A DNA stretch of 43,513 bases, taken from assembly GCA_902805735.1 (NCBI GenBank), contig CADCTW010000157.1, positions 1 to 43,513 on the forward strand. Direction: 5' to 3'. The stretch's first letter is position 1. The number at the start of each line of letters is the position of its first letter. This DNA is from an uncultured Gemmatimonadota bacterium (GTDB taxonomy: Bacteria > Gemmatimonadota > Gemmatimonadetes > Longimicrobiales > Longimicrobiaceae). Positions 41,934 through 43,513 of this stretch are shown here, in pieces. The position numbers and the translations under genes were made by a program. The notes below the pieces were generated by a model. That model worked only from the letters and a program-made list of their open reading frames with translations, ran no database searches and was not told the DNA's origin.

Positions 41934-43513
41934 CTCCCCTCCGCGTGCGGGCGCGCCGCGTCCAGCACCCGCGCCCGGAACGCCTCGTCGCCCAGCAGCC
42001 GCGACCACGACACGCTGGCGTCGGGCCGCCGCTGCGTCCCGCGCTCCCGGTTGGCGTACACGTCCGGCGGATCGGACTGCAGCACCACGTGCTCCGCCAC
42101 CACGCTGTGCTCCGGCAGCGGCGCGCGCGCGCGGGCGCCCTCGGCGCTCTCGAAGCGCAGCACCACGAAAGGATCGCCCTCGATGTCCGCGACCATCCCG
42201 GAGCAGGCGCCCACCGGCAACGTTTCGCGGTAGCTCGCGCGCCGCACCGCCACCCGCACGCCGCCGGCGCGCAGCCCGTCCACGAACTCGGTGAGGCTGG
42301 CGCACCCCAGCGCCCGCCCGGCCGGGACCTCTTCCGCCGCCCGCTCCAGCGCCTCGCGCAGCGCCGCGTCGCCCACCCGGGGCGACCAGGCCACCTCGTG
42401 GGCGCGGATGCGCCGGGTGTTGCTCCACGCCGTGTACAGCGGGGGGGTGGAAGCGAGCACCACCGCCCCCGCCTGGAGCGCGTGCGGGGTCCACAGGAGC
42501 TGGTCCCGGGCGATGCTCGGGTCCGAGAAGAGGAGGACCTGGAAGGGCTCGCCGTCCAGCGTCACGTCGCAGCCGCAGCGTGCGCCGTGCGGCAGTTCGA
42601 GCGCGTACAGCCTGCGCGTGGCTTCCACCGCAAAGCCGGTGGCGCGAAGCGAGCTTAGAACCGGAGCGAGGCCGCCCTCGTCCACGGGGCCGGGAGCGGG
42701 GGCGCGCACCACCGGGATCCCGGGGGCGAAGCAGATCAGGCTGTGCCACTTGTTGGTCATCGTGGGCACCGGCCTCAGCTGGCGCCCCGCCAGCGGGCCC
42801 GTCACCCCCAGCCCGTCCACGCGGAACTCGGACCCCGTGCCGCGGTCCACGAAGCGGCCCGCCTCCAGCTCCAGCTCCACGCGCGTCTCCGGCTCGTCGT
42901 CCAGGCACGGGTAAAAGGTGCCCGTGAGCGCGCTGTCGCTTCCCCCCGACAGCGTCACCATCTCGTGGGGCCCCACCCGCGAGGCGAGCAGGCCACCTGC
43001 GCTCGCCAGCTCGCGCAGCGGCAGCGCCGCGTGGCCGTCGGGGGTGAAGAGGCTCACCACCATGTCGTGCTCGGGAAGCCGCTCGTCCACCTGCACGTCC
43101 ATGGTCCGCAGCACCAGCGGCTCGATCCCGGGCTGGGCGAACCAGGCGTCGGTGCCGTGGCCGTGCCGGGCGTCCGGGTGCGACGGGGGGACCGGCCACA
43201 CCATGACCTCGGTGTCCGGGTAGAGCGCCGTCCACTCCGCGTAGCTCCCCTGGAAGCTCTCCACCCGCACCAGGCTACGGCCGGCCAGCGGGCCCTCGAA
43301 GGCCACGCCCATGCCGTGGCTCCACACGCTCCGCGTCTGCTCGTCGAAGATCGAGAGGGTGCCGCCGAACAGGCCGCCCGTGCCAAAGGTGAGGCGCTGC
43401 CCGTCCAGCTCGGCCAGGAAGACCGCGTTGGAGCAGCAGATCTCGCAGTGCACCACCGCGTAGCTCTGCCCGTCGATGGTGTCGTTGACGGCGTGCACGT
43501 TGTCCATCATGTG
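41930..43513 (-). CDS. DUF3179 protein with duplicated C-terminal domain, 5' end outside window
   Basis: The frame is open to the window edge. Residues are counted from the first ATG seen (43510), giving 526. Residues 5-265 match DUF3179: VHAVNDTIDG corresponds to the usual HEVVNDTxxG, followed by a Cys-rich segment HCEICCS, LTFGTGGLFGG, SVWSHGMG, GPLAGR, then a second half with FVDRGTGSEF and GPLAGRQL. Because family members normally extend upstream of the HEVVND strand, the true start probably lies outside the window. DUF3179 has no established function. The rest is unusual: residues 282-392 and 406-522 look like two copies of one domain (LP.GA..G, then D/EGDPF.VLLF, then VVL...PP..Y, ending in SW/AWS..LGDEA/DAAL). 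I recognise no enzyme in it. It is translationally coupled to the FMO, so the two may work together. Confidence 0.75.
   Translation of the reverse strand, partial: HMMDNVHAVNDTIDGQSYAVVHCEICCSNAVFLAELDGQRLTFGTGGLFGGTLSIFDEQTRSVWSHGMGVAFEGPLAGRSLVRVESFQGSYAEWTALYPDTEVMVWPVPPSHPDARHGHGTDAWFAQPGIEPLVLRTMDVQVDERLPEHDMVVSLFTPDGHAALPLRELASAGGLLASRVGPHEMVTLSGGSDSALTGTFYPCLDDEPETRVELELEAGRFVDRGTGSEFRVDGLGVTGPLAGRQLRPVPTMTNKWHSLICFAPGIPVVRAPAPGPVDEGGLAPVLSSLRATGFAVEATRRLYALELPHGARCGCDVTLDGEPFQVLLFSDPSIARDQLLWTPHALQAGAVVLASTPPLYTAWSNTRRIRAHEVAWSPRVGDAALREALERAAEEVPAGRALGCASLTEFVDGLRAGGVRVAVRRASYRETLPVGACSGMVADIEGDPFVVLRFESAEGARARAPLPEHSVVAEHVVLQSDPPDVYANRERGTQRRPDASVSWSRLLGDEAFRARVLDAARPHAEGR

Overview
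The window is about 43.5 kb of very GC-rich bacterial DNA filled almost entirely by one nonribosomal peptide synthetase (NRPS) gene cluster. Every gene I can support lies on the minus strand, so transcription runs from high to low coordinates. The linker and domain wording (for example 'EWNATDAEYP..CVHELFEAQVERTP') and the GC-saturated third codon positions recall Longimicrobium-like Gemmatimonadota, with myxobacteria as the alternative. That is an inference from style; no ribosomal or housekeeping marker is present to prove it.

Layout in transcription order. (1) 43513-41930: a DUF3179 protein, cut at its 5' end by the window, with a duplicated C-terminal domain. (2) 41933-40227: a flavin-containing monooxygenase overlapping gene 1 by 4 bp. 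(3) 40017-38584: a flavin-dependent halogenase of the carrier-protein-dependent type. (4) 38447-31182: a two-module NRPS (C-A-T-C-A-T-TE) whose first adenylation domain carries the threonine code; it holds the only thioesterase seen. A strong GC hairpin separates genes 3 and 4. (5) 31181-30672: a 510-base non-coding gap with a candidate sigma70-type promoter and an inverted repeat. (6) 30671-12726: a 5981-residue NRPS, FAAL-T followed by five C-A-T modules. (7) 12649-11639: a SyrP/clavaminate-synthase-like Fe(II)/2-oxoglutarate oxygenase. (8) 11460-4861: a two-module NRPS whose first module reads as asparagine. (9) 4864 to beyond position 1: an NRPS with a TubC-type docking domain, overlapping gene 8 by 4 bp and cut by the window edge.

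Together the genes describe a lipopeptide (or acyl peptide) assembly line. The FAAL-like domain loads a carboxylic acid onto the first carrier. The giant NRPS adds five residues, then come asparagine and a hydrophobic residue, then at least two more from the truncated synthetase. The TE synthetase probably finishes with threonine plus one unassigned residue and releases the product. That gives at least eleven residues and requires a non-colinear gene order. No separate epimerisation domain is present. Four condensation domains look like dual C/E domains, so several D-residues are expected. Tailoring is probably beta-hydroxylation (perhaps of Asn), halogenation and an N- or S-oxygenation. No transporter, regulator, MbtH-like protein or phosphopantetheinyl transferase lies inside the window, so the cluster continues beyond at least one end.

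Specificity codes were read by eye against the GrsA-Phe positions and should be recalculated.
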